Assembly (NCBI GenBank): GCA_004297865.1
Contig: SCSO01000060.1
Span: forward strand, 1 to 27,160
Length of the DNA: 27,160 nt
From: Legionella sp.
Lineage (GTDB): Bacteria > Pseudomonadota > Gammaproteobacteria > Legionellales > Legionellaceae
Reading direction: 5' to 3'
Shown: piece after piece, positions 1-7,867 of the stretch
How the letters are laid out: each line of letters begins with the position of its first letter
Position numbering within the stretch: the stretch's first letter is position 1
The notes under the pieces: model-generated
Seen by the model: the letters and a program-made list of their open reading frames with translations, nothing else
Database searches by the model: none
What the model was told of the DNA's origin: nothing
Made by a program: the position numbers and the translations under genes

Positions 1-243
1 GGTAAAAAGACTAATGGCACTAATAAACACTCGCTTAATACCAAACTTATCGGCTATCCAGCCACTAATAGGGATAAAAATAGCTAAGCTTAATAAATAA
101 CTGATTAGCGCTAATTTAAGATTAATAGGATTTACATTTAAGCTTTTGGACATAACCGGGATAGCGGTATTTAAAATGGTGGTGTCGACGGCTTCCATAA
201 ACATGGCAAGAGAAACCGTTAAGAGAATGATATTTTTTTTCAT
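1..243 (-). CDS. MFS transporter, N-terminal part (DHA2/EmrB-QacA-like), cut by window edge
   Basis: This is the first 81 codons of a gene that runs off the left edge. The product starts MKKNIILLTVSLAMFMEAVD and continues with the D-T-T-I-L-N-T-A-I-P pattern that ends helix 1 of drug:proton antiporters of the EmrB/QacA type. About residues 67-78 read GWIADKFGIKRVF, the motif A loop between helices 2 and 3 that is general for the major facilitator superfamily. It should therefore be an inner-membrane exporter, but the substrate cannot be told from this piece. The start codon has an AAGGTG ribosome site about 12 bases upstream. It is divergent from the cysteine-rich gene at 365, with a small palindrome between the two. 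Confidence 0.82.
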   Translation of the reverse strand, partial: MKKNIILLTVSLAMFMEAVDTTILNTAIPVMSKSLNVNPINLKLALISYLLSLAIFIPISGWIADKFGIKRVFISAISLFT

Positions 244-294
244 AATGCGAGCACCTTAAAGCTACTATTAACTGTACTCGCAAATAAGCCTTCG

Positions 295-311
295 ATGCAA
301 GCTGGTTGCAT
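295..311. promoter_or_regulatory. Inverted repeat, possible operator between divergent genes
   Basis: ATGCAA and TTGCAT form a perfect 6-bp inverted repeat around GCTGG. The right arm coincides with the predicted -35 box of the gene at 365, and the site also lies about 52 bases upstream of the transporter start. That placement would suit a repressor acting on one or both genes. This is inference from position and symmetry only. Confidence 0.3.
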
Positions 312-335
312 TTATTTAGAAAGATTGCCTATACT
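306..335 (+). promoter_or_regulatory. Predicted sigma-70 promoter for the cysteine-rich gene
   Basis: TTGCAT at 306-311 and TATACT at 330-335 are 18 bp apart. The -10 box matches consensus at 5 of 6 positions. The start of transcription would lie near 342, giving a short leader that carries the AGGAGAG ribosome site before the ATG at 365. Confidence 0.45.
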
Positions 336-364
336 CAAAAAGCAATTTCACAGGAGAGAAGCAC

Positions 365-556
365 ATGGAATGTAAATGCGAAGTATGTGGTATGAAAGTG
401 AAGGGCTTTGATTGCGGTAAATGCGGTACTTCATTGGTTACCGAAACCATTACTACCGATACCAATAAAAAAGTACAAGTGGCCAAATGCCCTAAAGGTT
501 GCGGTCGTATTAAATCCCCAACTTGTTGTGGACAAGATATGTCTTGTTCTGCTTAA
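365..556 (+). CDS. Small cysteine-rich, probably zinc-binding protein
   Basis: A 63-residue protein with ten cysteines at residues 3, 5, 8, 17, 20, 42, 46, 54, 55 and 60. C5-x2-C8, C17-x2-C20 and C42-x3-C46 look like zinc knuckles, so a small zinc ribbon or metal-binding fold is the simplest reading. It has no signal peptide or membrane segment and should be cytoplasmic. A strong AGGAGAG ribosome site sits 5-6 bases before the ATG, and there is a plausible promoter just upstream, so it is probably a real gene despite its size. Its partner and role are unknown to me. It is divergent from an MFS exporter, which could mean a shared stress or metal response, but that is only suggested by position. 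Confidence 0.72.
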   Translation: MECKCEVCGMKVKGFDCGKCGTSLVTETITTDTNKKVQVAKCPKGCGRIKSPTCCGQDMSCSA

Positions 557-604
557 TTAACCATACTAGGTCGCTCGGGATGGGTATTGGCGATGCCTAA
601 AGCT

Positions 605-702
605 AATATCCTACTTCCCGTGGCTTGTCCACGGGATCCAGAGATCTAACTACTACACGAGATTACTGGATCCCTCGGACAAGCCGAGGGACGTAGGGAT
701 TA
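605..702. repeat. Composite palindromic intergenic repeat (hairpin within hairpin)
   Basis: Two 7-bp hairpins lie here: CCCGTGG/CCACGGG at 617-635 around CTTGT, and CCCTCGG/CCGAGGG at 672-690 around ACAAG. The two halves (about 608-642 and 665-700) are inverted copies of each other, sharing the GGATCCAG flank and a TCCTAC/GTAGGGAT end, so the whole can also fold as one long stem. The halves differ at two adjacent stem positions, and both differences are compensated in the opposite strand of the stem. It lies in the 319-bp gap between genes at 365 and 876. It looks like a REP/BIME-type element, not a terminator, as no U run follows. Confidence 0.75.
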
Positions 703-767
703 GAATTAAGTCTTAAGGCAGCGTCATTAGGATGAAAAAAGGCTGTAAAATTTTTTTGTTAAAAGAC

Positions 768-796
768 TTGAAATAAACCATTAATCCTCATAGGAT
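768..796 (+). promoter_or_regulatory. Possible promoter of the lipoprotein gene
   Basis: TTGAAA (768-773) and TAGGAT (791-796) are separated by 17 bp. The -10 box overlaps a small inverted repeat, ATCCT-CAT-AGGAT (784-796). The leader to the ATG at 876 would be about 70 bases. The match is moderate, and other starts in this AT-rich gap are possible. Confidence 0.33.
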
Positions 797-875
797 GATC
801 ACGCTTTAATCAAAATGGACCTGTGTCAGCATCAATGATTGAAATTTATCAAATAATCTTTATCAAGGTTGTAAC

Positions 876-1280
876 ATGAACAAATTAATTTCCATTTCAG
901 CTCTTACTTTATTAATTAGTGGTTGTGCCTCAATTTCAGCAGAACCTCAGGCTGCACGAGTCATTGCTAGTCCAAATGCTGCGCCAAAACAATGCAAATA
1001 CATAGGGCAAGTGGTTGGAAATCAAGGTAATTTCTTAACGGGGGGCTTCACTTCTAACCGAAATTTGGAAGAAGGAGCAATGAATGATTTGCGCAATAGA
1101 GCCGGTAAATTAGGGGCAAACTACGTTCAAATCGTCACGAATCGTGCCGGCGTCACTGGCTCAACGAGTGGTGGTTTTAATGGCCAAAGCGGTTATGTCA
1201 GTGGGGGTTCACAACAAACTAACGTGACTAATCTAGGTAATGCTTATCTATGCCCACCTAAATTAATTGGTTTAGAATAA
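876..1280 (+). CDS. Small DUF4156-like lipoprotein
   Basis: A 134-residue exported lipoprotein. The signal peptide MNKLISISALTLLISGC ends in a lipobox L-I-S-G-C, so cysteine 17 should be lipidated after cleavage by signal peptidase II. Residues 28-85 have the layout of the DUF4156 (YjeI-like) family: a conserved C-K-Y-I-G-Q-V-V-G-N-Q-G-N segment, then N-L-E-E-G-A-M-N-D-L-R-N-R-A-G-K-L-G-A-N-Y-V. A glycine/serine-rich stretch at about 95-115 precedes a last cysteine near residue 126. The protein is probably in the outer or inner membrane facing the periplasm. The family's function is not known. It appears to be a single-gene unit with its own promoter region. Confidence 0.78.
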   Translation: MNKLISISALTLLISGCASISAEPQAARVIASPNAAPKQCKYIGQVVGNQGNFLTGGFTSNRNLEEGAMNDLRNRAGKLGANYVQIVTNRAGVTGSTSGGFNGQSGYVSGGSQQTNVTNLGNAYLCPPKLIGLE

Positions 1281-1290
1281 CCACTTATTG

Positions 1291-1329
1291 CCTTGCCTAT
1301 TCTGGCCCCGTGTTCTCGGGGCCGCAAGG
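1291..1329 (+). terminator. Hairpin downstream of the lipoprotein gene
   Basis: GGCCCCG (1304-1310) pairs perfectly with CGGGGCC (1317-1323) around TGTTCT. An outer stem, CCTTGC (1291-1296) with GCAAGG (1324-1329), can extend it with a 7-base bulge on the 5' side. It starts 10 bases after the stop codon, which fits a terminator, but no U run follows. It may instead be an RNA end-stabilising hairpin. Confidence 0.45.
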
Positions 1330-1331
1330 GA

Positions 1332-1360
1332 TTGTGCCAATCAACCACATAATGTATAAT
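1332..1360 (+). promoter_or_regulatory. Predicted sigma-70 promoter for the hydrolase-like gene
   Basis: TTGTGC (1332-1337) and a perfect TATAAT (1355-1360) are spaced 17 bp apart. Transcription would start near 1367, leaving a leader of about 74 bases to the ATG at 1441. Confidence 0.55.
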
Positions 1361-1440
1361 AGAGTCATATATTGTATATATATTTTACTGTTTTTGGTTA
1401 ATTTACCTATGTAATCAGTAACTAAGTGGTTGAGATTTAG

Positions 1441-3402
1441 ATGGCTGCATTTACAATTTTTGCTTTCGGTACCGGCGAAAGCTCTAAAGTAACCTATAAT
1501 GTTATTTCGCAATTTGCTGAAACTTGCGAAACAGACCATCTTGTCATTAACGGTCCTGATTTATTAGGTCGCCGAGTCGTAAGAAATGCCACTAATGCTA
1601 CTGAGGGTATTATCCAATGGTTAGAAGCGCAAACCTCTATTGAGAATAATCTTAATTTAGTAGGATTTAGTCGTGGGGCAGTGACGCATATGCGCGTTGC
1701 CAATTATCTCCAAATGAAAGAAAGTGAGTTAAGTAAAAAGGAAACTCCTTTAACCGATCAAGAAAAACTCTTACTCGAAAAAATTAAACATTTAAAAATC
1801 CATATTCTAGCTATAGATCCAGTTGCAGGGATAGGCGATAAGGGAAAATATTATAGCCGGAACATCCCAAAAAACGTGAAGAGCTTTGTTGCTTTTTATC
1901 AAATGGATGAGCGAAGAGTTGATTTTAAACCTCAGGATATAACCCGTTTAATTATAGAGTCTCCTGCAGATACCCAAGTTTCATTACTACCTTTGTATGG
2001 CAATCACGCAGAAGCCATTCGTATTCGCACATCACGTAAAAGGACTGCCCCTATGCTGGTTTGGCATAGCTTGTATCATTTTCTCGTACAACATGGAACA
2101 ACATTTGAAGGTGATCAAATCCCCCATATTCTTAACATAGAAAATGGGGATACGATGCTGGAAGAAACAAAGGCTCTTACAGCCAAAGATTGGTTAGAAT
2201 TATATAGTCAGCATAAGGAAGAAAGACCTGCCTATTTAGGTTCAGGTAATGTACTTAGTTTGTTTGATGGTATTCCTGCTGCTCGAAGAATAAGGTCATT
2301 AAATTTTCAGCGTGCTTTTTATGTAAAAAATCATGGATTTTTTACTAATCAATTCGAAAGAGGATTACTTAAGATTACTTATCCTAAAGTGTTTAATTAT
2401 TTGTTTGAACGTAATATGAGGGATGAGCGTTTTCCAGAAGACAGTCAATGTAGTCAAGAACAGGTTATTGCCCAATTAAAAGAACTCGAAAAAAATAATC
2501 CATTACTTTTTAAGCGGCTGCAAGTGCGAGGCGTGAAAATTAATGAAGCCAATATAGATATTGGTGAACCCAGGGGTTGTTATGATCTGGAGTCTAGCGC
2601 CAGTGTAAAACAAATAGCCCCGCATTTGTTACCCAACACTACTCATTTTGCAGAGCGATCCAATCAATTAAACGCTTTGCATGATTTAGAAAAAGAGATT
2701 TACTATCTAACTTTCCGTTATGAACGTGAAAAGCGGGAAATACTCTTTATTGCTGAGCGTTCAAAGGCGGAAATAGCCCAAGCAATACGAGCAAAAGTGT
2801 TATGGATAGTTAATGAAGAACAAGGTAATAGAGAAGACAAAGTTAATCGGATTTTAGGTGTTTTAGAACAACACTATTTTAGGCTTGTGCGAGCGCATAG
2901 CAGTTCTGAATTACGATATATGCTTAAACACCTATTAAAAAAATATAAACACGAATATCAATTTTCCCAAACCACACTCTCGCAAGATGTTTTAACTCAT
3001 GTTGTTGATGTCTTAATGACCTTGGTTAGTGCAGCTTTAAACTTTGTTGGTAATTTAGGGTATTTGGGCGCCGTGGTATTCTATCCCCTAGGATATACGA
3101 TTGAAAGTTTATGTAACAGGATTCAAGAAGTTTTAGAAGAATATCAAGAAAATCCCTTAATCACTTTTTTTGTGGGTATATTTGCCCTCATTGAAACCTT
3201 GGGATATCTAATAAAAAATAATTTTGGATTGTTACCTCTCTTTGATTTGCTCAGTTCGAGCGTTAAAGAACAAAGAGATGAATGGATAAGTGCAATCCGC
3301 AATATTCAAATAGAGCGGCAGGGAGTAGATCCGCAGGAAGCAGAGCCATCTGAGGATCAAGTTGTGTATTCAGATTTAGAGTCCGCTGCCTCACCCTCGT
3401 AA
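1441..3402 (+). CDS. Alpha/beta-hydrolase-like protein, candidate type IV secretion effector
   Basis: A 653-residue protein of no family I can name with certainty. The first ~230 residues look like a serine hydrolase of the DUF2235 / phospholipase-like kind: FAFGTG near residue 8, the nucleophile elbow G75-F-S77-R-G79, an aspartate in A-I-D126-P-V-A-G, and G-N-H189-A that could supply the triad histidine. The middle (230-510) is charged and partly coiled. Two long hydrophobic stretches at about 517-560 and 571-604 could sit in a membrane. The last 25 residues are hydrophilic and glutamate-rich (QEAEPSEDQ at 632-640), like the E-block signal of Dot/Icm substrates. There is no signal peptide. 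The ATG has only a weak GAG ribosome site. Its stop overlaps the end of acs by 12 bp, tail to tail. The hydrolase fold is likely; secretion into a host cell is inference. Confidence 0.65.
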   Translation: MAAFTIFAFGTGESSKVTYNVISQFAETCETDHLVINGPDLLGRRVVRNATNATEGIIQWLEAQTSIENNLNLVGFSRGAVTHMRVANYLQMKESELSKKETPLTDQEKLLLEKIKHLKIHILAIDPVAGIGDKGKYYSRNIPKNVKSFVAFYQMDERRVDFKPQDITRLIIESPADTQVSLLPLYGNHAEAIRIRTSRKRTAPMLVWHSLYHFLVQHGTTFEGDQIPHILNIENGDTMLEETKALTAKDWLELYSQHKEERPAYLGSGNVLSLFDGIPAARRIRSLNFQRAFYVKNHGFFTNQFERGLLKITYPKVFNYLFERNMRDERFPEDSQCSQEQVIAQLKELEKNNPLLFKRLQVRGVKINEANIDIGEPRGCYDLESSASVKQIAPHLLPNTTHFAERSNQLNALHDLEKEIYYLTFRYEREKREILFIAERSKAEIAQAIRAKVLWIVNEEQGNREDKVNRILGVLEQHYFRLVRAHSSSELRYMLKHLLKKYKHEYQFSQTTLSQDVLTHVVDVLMTLVSAALNFVGNLGYLGAVVFYPLGYTIESLCNRIQEVLEEYQENPLITFFVGIFALIETLGYLIKNNFGLLPLFDLLSSSVKEQRDEWISAIRNIQIERQGVDPQEAEPSEDQVVYSDLESAASPS

Positions 3403-5262
3403 ATCCAGCAATTCTTTAACAACATTAGGATTGGCCAACGTGGATAAATCACCTAGTTCATCAATATGAGATACTTCGTTACTGGCAATCTTGCGCAATA
3501 TTCGGCGCATAATTTTTCCAGAGCGAGTTTTAGGTAAATCGGCAACAAATTGAATGGTTTCAGGTTTAGCTATAGAACTAATTTCCATTTTAACTTGCTC
3601 AATCAGTTCCTTTTGTAAGGCTTCGCTCTCTTGTTGGCCTTGTTTTAAAGTTACGAAGGCATAAATTCCTTGCCCCTTAATCTCATGCGGAATAGCCACC
3701 ACCGCTGCTTCGGCAACTGCGGCATGACTGACTAGAGCACTCTCAACCTCTGCGGTTCCAATACGATGTCCCGAAACATTCAAGACATCATCAATGCGAC
3801 CAGTAATCCAATAATCCCCGTCTTCATCACGTTTAGCACCATCGCCGGTGATGTAATAGTCATGGGAAAAATAAGTTTCTCGATAGCGCTGATGATCGCC
3901 TGCAATCGTTCGTGCAATGGAGGGCCAAGGGTATTTAAACGCTAAATTACCTTCAGCAGCGCCCTGGAGTTCTGCAAATTGTTCGTTTAATAATACCGGA
4001 ACTACTCCGGGAATAGGTAGTGTTGTTGCGCCAGGTTTGAAATGTTCATCGTCAGATCGGGGGCTCAGCATTATAGCTCCGGTTTCTGTTTGCCACCACG
4101 TATCCACGATAGGACAACGGCTTTGACCGACTTGTTGATAATACCATTGCCACACTTCAGGATTAATAGGTTCACCGACAGAACCTAACAAACGCAATGA
4201 ATTGCGCGAAGAAGACTCTAACCATTCATCACCCGCGCGCATTAAAGAGCGAATGGCAGTAGGTGCGGTATAAAAAACAGCGACTTGATGTTTATCGACG
4301 ATCTGCCAATTGCGCGCAGCGTCTGGCCAGGTGGGAATACCTAAATACATTAAAGTCGTAATCCCATTGCACAAAGGTCCATACACCACGTAACTGTGCC
4401 CAGTAATCCAGCCTACATCTGCAGTACACCAAAACACTTCTTTGTCTTTGCAATTAAAAATGAGTTGATGCGTGTATGCGGTCTGTACTAAATAACCGCC
4501 GGTGGTATGTACTACCCCTTTAGGTTTACCGGTACTGCCGGAAGTATACAAAATGAAAAGTGGATCTTCGGCATCCATCGGTTCCGGTGGGCATTCTGCA
4601 GAGACAGTGGATCTTAACTCATGCCACCAAAATTCGTTTTTAGAGTTTAGCGGTAGAGAGTCTTGTTGGTTTTTAATAAGCAATTTAATAATGTTCAAAT
4701 CTTTACAAGCTGCGTCGGCTTGCGCTTTTAGTTTAACTTCTTTTCCACCGCGTTGATAAGCATCAGCGGTGATTAAGCATTTGCAAGCGGATGCACTGAG
4801 ACGTTGATTCAAGGATTGCGCAGAAAATCCAGCAAAGACTACCGTATGCACGGCACCAATACGTGCACAAGCCAACATAGCTATTGCTGCTTCGGGAATC
4901 ATAGGTAAATAGATTCCAACCACGTCGCCTTTTTTAATATTTAATTGTTTTAACACATTACTCATGCGACAGACTTCGGCATGCAGTTCTGCAAAATTTA
5001 AAGTGCGAGAGTCTTGCGGTGAATCACCTTCCCAAATAATCGCAGGGTGTTTGGCTTTATGAGGTAAGTGACGATCGAGACAATTTGCACTAGCGTTGAG
5101 TACCCCACCTTTGAACCATTGCACATTGCCTTGTTTGAAATTACCTTCGAGAGTGCTTTTCCAAGGACTAATCCAAGTGAGTGTTTGTTCGCCGATTTCC
5201 GACCAAAACTCCGTTAAGGAATCTTCTGTAGGTGTTAATTCAGGTGTGGTCTCATGACTCAT
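3391..5262 (-). CDS. acs: Acetyl-coenzyme A synthetase (AMP-forming)
   Basis: Joins acetate (possibly also propionate) to CoA through an acyl-AMP intermediate in the cytoplasm. The 623-residue product carries the family marks in order: N-C-L-D-R-H near the N-terminus, the P-loop-like YTSGSTGKPKGVVH, DVGWITGHSY, DTWWQTETG in the acyl pocket, ITGRIDDV, SGHRIGTAEVES, and the C-terminal KTRSGKIMRR with catalytic lysine 583, the residue acetylated in this family. It is slightly shorter than the usual ~650. The open frame extends 47 codons further upstream, but the ATG at 5262 has a strong AGGAGA ribosome site and begins 1 base after the mmsB stop, so it is the likely start. It is the last gene of mmsA-mmsB-acs; substrate preference for propionate is possible from that context. 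Confidence 0.93.
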   Translation of the reverse strand: MSHETTPELTPTEDSLTEFWSEIGEQTLTWISPWKSTLEGNFKQGNVQWFKGGVLNASANCLDRHLPHKAKHPAIIWEGDSPQDSRTLNFAELHAEVCRMSNVLKQLNIKKGDVVGIYLPMIPEAAIAMLACARIGAVHTVVFAGFSAQSLNQRLSASACKCLITADAYQRGGKEVKLKAQADAACKDLNIIKLLIKNQQDSLPLNSKNEFWWHELRSTVSAECPPEPMDAEDPLFILYTSGSTGKPKGVVHTTGGYLVQTAYTHQLIFNCKDKEVFWCTADVGWITGHSYVVYGPLCNGITTLMYLGIPTWPDAARNWQIVDKHQVAVFYTAPTAIRSLMRAGDEWLESSSRNSLRLLGSVGEPINPEVWQWYYQQVGQSRCPIVDTWWQTETGAIMLSPRSDDEHFKPGATTLPIPGVVPVLLNEQFAELQGAAEGNLAFKYPWPSIARTIAGDHQRYRETYFSHDYYITGDGAKRDEDGDYWITGRIDDVLNVSGHRIGTAEVESALVSHAAVAEAAVVAIPHEIKGQGIYAFVTLKQGQQESEALQKELIEQVKMEISSIAKPETIQFVADLPKTRSGKIMRRILRKIASNEVSHIDELGDLSTLANPNVVKELLDLRG

Positions 5263-5263
5263 T

Positions 5264-6160
5264 CTAAGTCTCCTGATGTTCTGTAAGCAGGTTAATAATT
5301 CCTGAAAAATCCAGGTCACCATGACCTTGTTCAACAAAGCGTTGATAGAGTTCAGTGGTTTTTGCACCCAAGGGTGTGGCAGTAGCATGCGATTGCGCGG
5401 CATTTTGACTTAAGAGCAAATCTTTTAACATCATAGCTGCTGCAAAACCGGGTTTGTAATCATTATTTGCAGGCACATTTTCTAAAACGCCGGCAACAGG
5501 AACGTATTTAGACATAGCCCAGCATTGTCCTGATGAATTGCTCACCACTTCAAATAATTTTTGTGGAGTGAGACCTAATTCTTGTCCCAAAGTAAAGGCT
5601 TCTGAAATAGCGATCATGGATATGCCCAGAATCATGTTATTGCAAATTTTGGCGGCTTGCCCACTTCCTGCTTTTCCGGTATGAATAATTTTTTGCCCCA
5701 TAGCGCTAAGAATAGTTTGCGCTTTAGTGAAAGCAGCTTCTTCACCACCAACCATGAAGGTCAACGTTCCCGCTGCAGCACCAGCTACTCCACCTGACAC
5801 GGGTGCATCAACGGATAGGAGATTATTTTCTTGGGCTAATTGATGTACTTCGCGAGAGCTTTTGACATCAATAGTCGAACAATCAATATGAATTGCTTCC
5901 TGATGCGCTTTATTAAATAGACCATCCACTCCGAGACAAACATGCAACACTTGTTGTCCAGTTTGCAACATCGTGATAATGACTTCTTGATCTTTAGCAG
6001 TGTCATGTAAATTATTTGCCACCAAACCACCACTGGCAGCAAAGCGCTCTTTCGCAGAAGCTTGCAAATCAAAGCCAGTGACTTGATGACCGGCTTTGAC
6101 TAAATTAAGGGCCATGGGTAAACCCATATGCCCTAAACCAACAAATCCAATTTTTGCCAT
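5264..6160 (-). CDS. mmsB: 3-hydroxyisobutyrate dehydrogenase
   Basis: Oxidises 3-hydroxyisobutyrate to methylmalonate semialdehyde with NAD in valine breakdown. The 298-residue product has the N-terminal nucleotide-binding motif GFVGLGHMGLPMALNL (residues 5-20), D-C-S-T-I-D at 93-98, the substrate-site D-A-P-V-S-G-G at 118-124, and the catalytic lysine 171 in GQAAKICNN, all standard for beta-hydroxyacid dehydrogenases. The length is normal. The ATG has an AAGGAA ribosome site and starts 9 bases after the mmsA stop. The product of this enzyme is the substrate of the neighbour, so the assignment to hydroxyisobutyrate, and not to tartronate semialdehyde, is supported by context. Confidence 0.93.
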   Translation of the reverse strand: MAKIGFVGLGHMGLPMALNLVKAGHQVTGFDLQASAKERFAASGGLVANNLHDTAKDQEVIITMLQTGQQVLHVCLGVDGLFNKAHQEAIHIDCSTIDVKSSREVHQLAQENNLLSVDAPVSGGVAGAAAGTLTFMVGGEEAAFTKAQTILSAMGQKIIHTGKAGSGQAAKICNNMILGISMIAISEAFTLGQELGLTPQKLFEVVSNSSGQCWAMSKYVPVAGVLENVPANNDYKPGFAAAMMLKDLLLSQNAAQSHATATPLGAKTTELYQRFVEQGHGDLDFSGIINLLTEHQET

Positions 6161-6169
6161 CGCATTTCC

Positions 6170-7669
6170 TTAATTATGGGTGGGCATGATGAAAGCACTT
6201 CCGTGTACTTGGGTCACTGGCCATTTACTGGTCACAGTTTTACGTCGAGTATAAAAATTAATACTCTCTTCACCATGCATATTGGTATCACCAAAAGCAG
6301 AGCGTTTCCAACCACCAAAGGGATGGTTAGCAATTGGCACAGGAATAGGGATGTTGATACCCACCATACCTACTTGCACACGTTGACTGTATTCACGAGC
6401 ACTGAAACCATCGCGAGTAAAAATAGCAGTTCCATTGCCATATTGGTGCTTGTTGACTAGAGCTAAAGCTTCTTCAAAAGTCTTGACTCTTAAAACGACT
6501 AATACTGGACCAAAAATTTCATTTTGATAAACAGACATATGATCTTTGACGTTATCAAATAAACAAGGTCCTAAATAAAATCCTTGTTCGTGGACTGCAT
6601 GTTTAAATTCTCTACCATCGATGATTAGCTGCGCGCCTTCTTTAACCCCTTGATCGATAGCGGCAAGTACTTTTTGTCTATGCGCACTGCTTATCAACGG
6701 CCCCATATCAGTGCCTTCTAAATCTCCCGCATCAATACGAATCGCACGAATTTGTGGGGTCATTTTTTCAAGAAGCGCATCGGCTGTCGCATCACCCACT
6801 GCAACTACTACTGATAAGGCCATACAGCGTTCACCAGCAGAACCAAAAGCCGCACCGACTATGGCACTTGCTGCTTGGTCTAAGTCAGCATCAGGCATGA
6901 CCACGCAATGGTTTTTAGCACCACCGAAGGTATGCGCTCTTTTACCATGAGCTGTAGCGGTAGTGTAAATGGCTTGTGCCACCGGAGTGGAGGCTACTGC
7001 AGTAAACGCTGCGATGTCAGGATGAGCTAATAATTGCTCTACTACCGTTTTATCTCCTTGAATGCAGTTAGCAACCCCGGGAGGAAGACCTGCTTCGCTA
7101 AGTAATTCTAATAACCGTAGGGGGGCAGAGGGATCTTGTTCGGAAGGTTTCAAGATAAAGGTATTGCCACAAGCAATCGCGGGAATCATCATCCAGATGG
7201 GGACCATGACTGGAAAATTAAAAGGAGAAACACCTGCACATACTCCTAAAGGTTGTCTCATGGTATGGCAATCAATATGGCTTGCCACTTCTGGCGAAAA
7301 ATCACCTTTTAGTTGATTAACTAAACCACAATGCAATTCTACAACTTCTATTCCACGGGCTACAGAACCTTTGGCATCATCTATAGTTTTACCATGTTCA
7401 CGAGTGACGATGCGGGCTAAATCTAACTGATTTTTTTCGAGCAAATCTCTAAATTTAAATAAAATTCGAGCGCGTTTGATAGCTGGAGTTTGCGACCATT
7501 CTTTACCGGCTTCTTTAGCGATGGCCACTGTTTTATCGCACAATGTTTTAGAAGCAAAATGAACTTGGCCAATAATTTCGCCATGTGCGGGATTATAAAT
7601 AGAGTGACTTTGCGTGTTGGTTTCATTCACTAATTCACCACCAATGTGGTGTGACACCGTGTAGACCAT
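6170..7669 (-). CDS. mmsA: Methylmalonate-semialdehyde dehydrogenase (CoA-acylating)
   Basis: Converts methylmalonate semialdehyde, NAD and CoA to propionyl-CoA, CO2 and NADH, the last step of valine breakdown. At 499 residues it is of normal length for this aldehyde dehydrogenase branch. Visible motifs are the PFNFPVMVPIWM cofactor loop, ILKPSEQDP, F-T-A-V-A-S-T-P-V in the nucleotide-binding region, and the catalytic C282 in GSAGERCMA, followed by EIFGPVLVV. The ATG has an AAGGAG ribosome site 7 bases upstream. It is first in the operon mmsA-mmsB-acs. The genes for the earlier steps (acyl-CoA dehydrogenase, hydratase, hydroxyisobutyryl-CoA hydrolase) are not in the window. Confidence 0.94.
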   Translation of the reverse strand: MVYTVSHHIGGELVNETNTQSHSIYNPAHGEIIGQVHFASKTLCDKTVAIAKEAGKEWSQTPAIKRARILFKFRDLLEKNQLDLARIVTREHGKTIDDAKGSVARGIEVVELHCGLVNQLKGDFSPEVASHIDCHTMRQPLGVCAGVSPFNFPVMVPIWMMIPAIACGNTFILKPSEQDPSAPLRLLELLSEAGLPPGVANCIQGDKTVVEQLLAHPDIAAFTAVASTPVAQAIYTTATAHGKRAHTFGGAKNHCVVMPDADLDQAASAIVGAAFGSAGERCMALSVVVAVGDATADALLEKMTPQIRAIRIDAGDLEGTDMGPLISSAHRQKVLAAIDQGVKEGAQLIIDGREFKHAVHEQGFYLGPCLFDNVKDHMSVYQNEIFGPVLVVLRVKTFEEALALVNKHQYGNGTAIFTRDGFSAREYSQRVQVGMVGINIPIPVPIANHPFGGWKRSAFGDTNMHGEESINFYTRRKTVTSKWPVTQVHGSAFIMPTHN

Positions 7670-7759
7670 TAAAAACTCCTTTTTATTTTTTTAGAGTGTT
7701 ATTCGTTAAAAAAAGCTAGTTTAACATGAACTAAATCTATTAAGGTAATGAACTTCCTG

Positions 7760-7773
7760 GTATCTTAAGGTAC
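7760..7773. promoter_or_regulatory. Palindrome in the divergent mmsA / 7868 control region
   Basis: GTATCTTAAGGTAC is a 14-bp palindrome with a single mismatched pair around CTTAAG. It lies near the middle of the 198-bp gap between the two divergent genes and could be an operator for either. A weak promoter for the plus-strand gene may be TTGAAA (7798-7803) with AATTAT 18 bp downstream. Both are inference. Confidence 0.28.
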
Positions 7774-7867
7774 TTAAAAATAATGACGGTCGTTAGCTTG
7801 AAATGATTGTTTCATGAACTTAATTATTCAATAATAAAGTACTAAAAGCAGTAAGGAAATTGTAGCC

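Noticed and set aside
1297..1539. 80-codon minus-strand frame before the hydrolase-like gene
   Set aside because: It overlaps the start of the hydrolase-like gene and its promoter, and shows no protein-like pattern.
5263..5403. 47-codon upstream extension of acs
   Set aside because: It would overlap mmsB in another frame, does not resemble Acs N-termini, and the ATG at 5262 has a strong ribosome site.
7819..7835. Possible PmrA-type box (CTTAAT-like repeats) ahead of the 847-residue gene
   Set aside because: Only the first half fits the repeat; the second half is too different, and AT-rich DNA gives such matches by chance.
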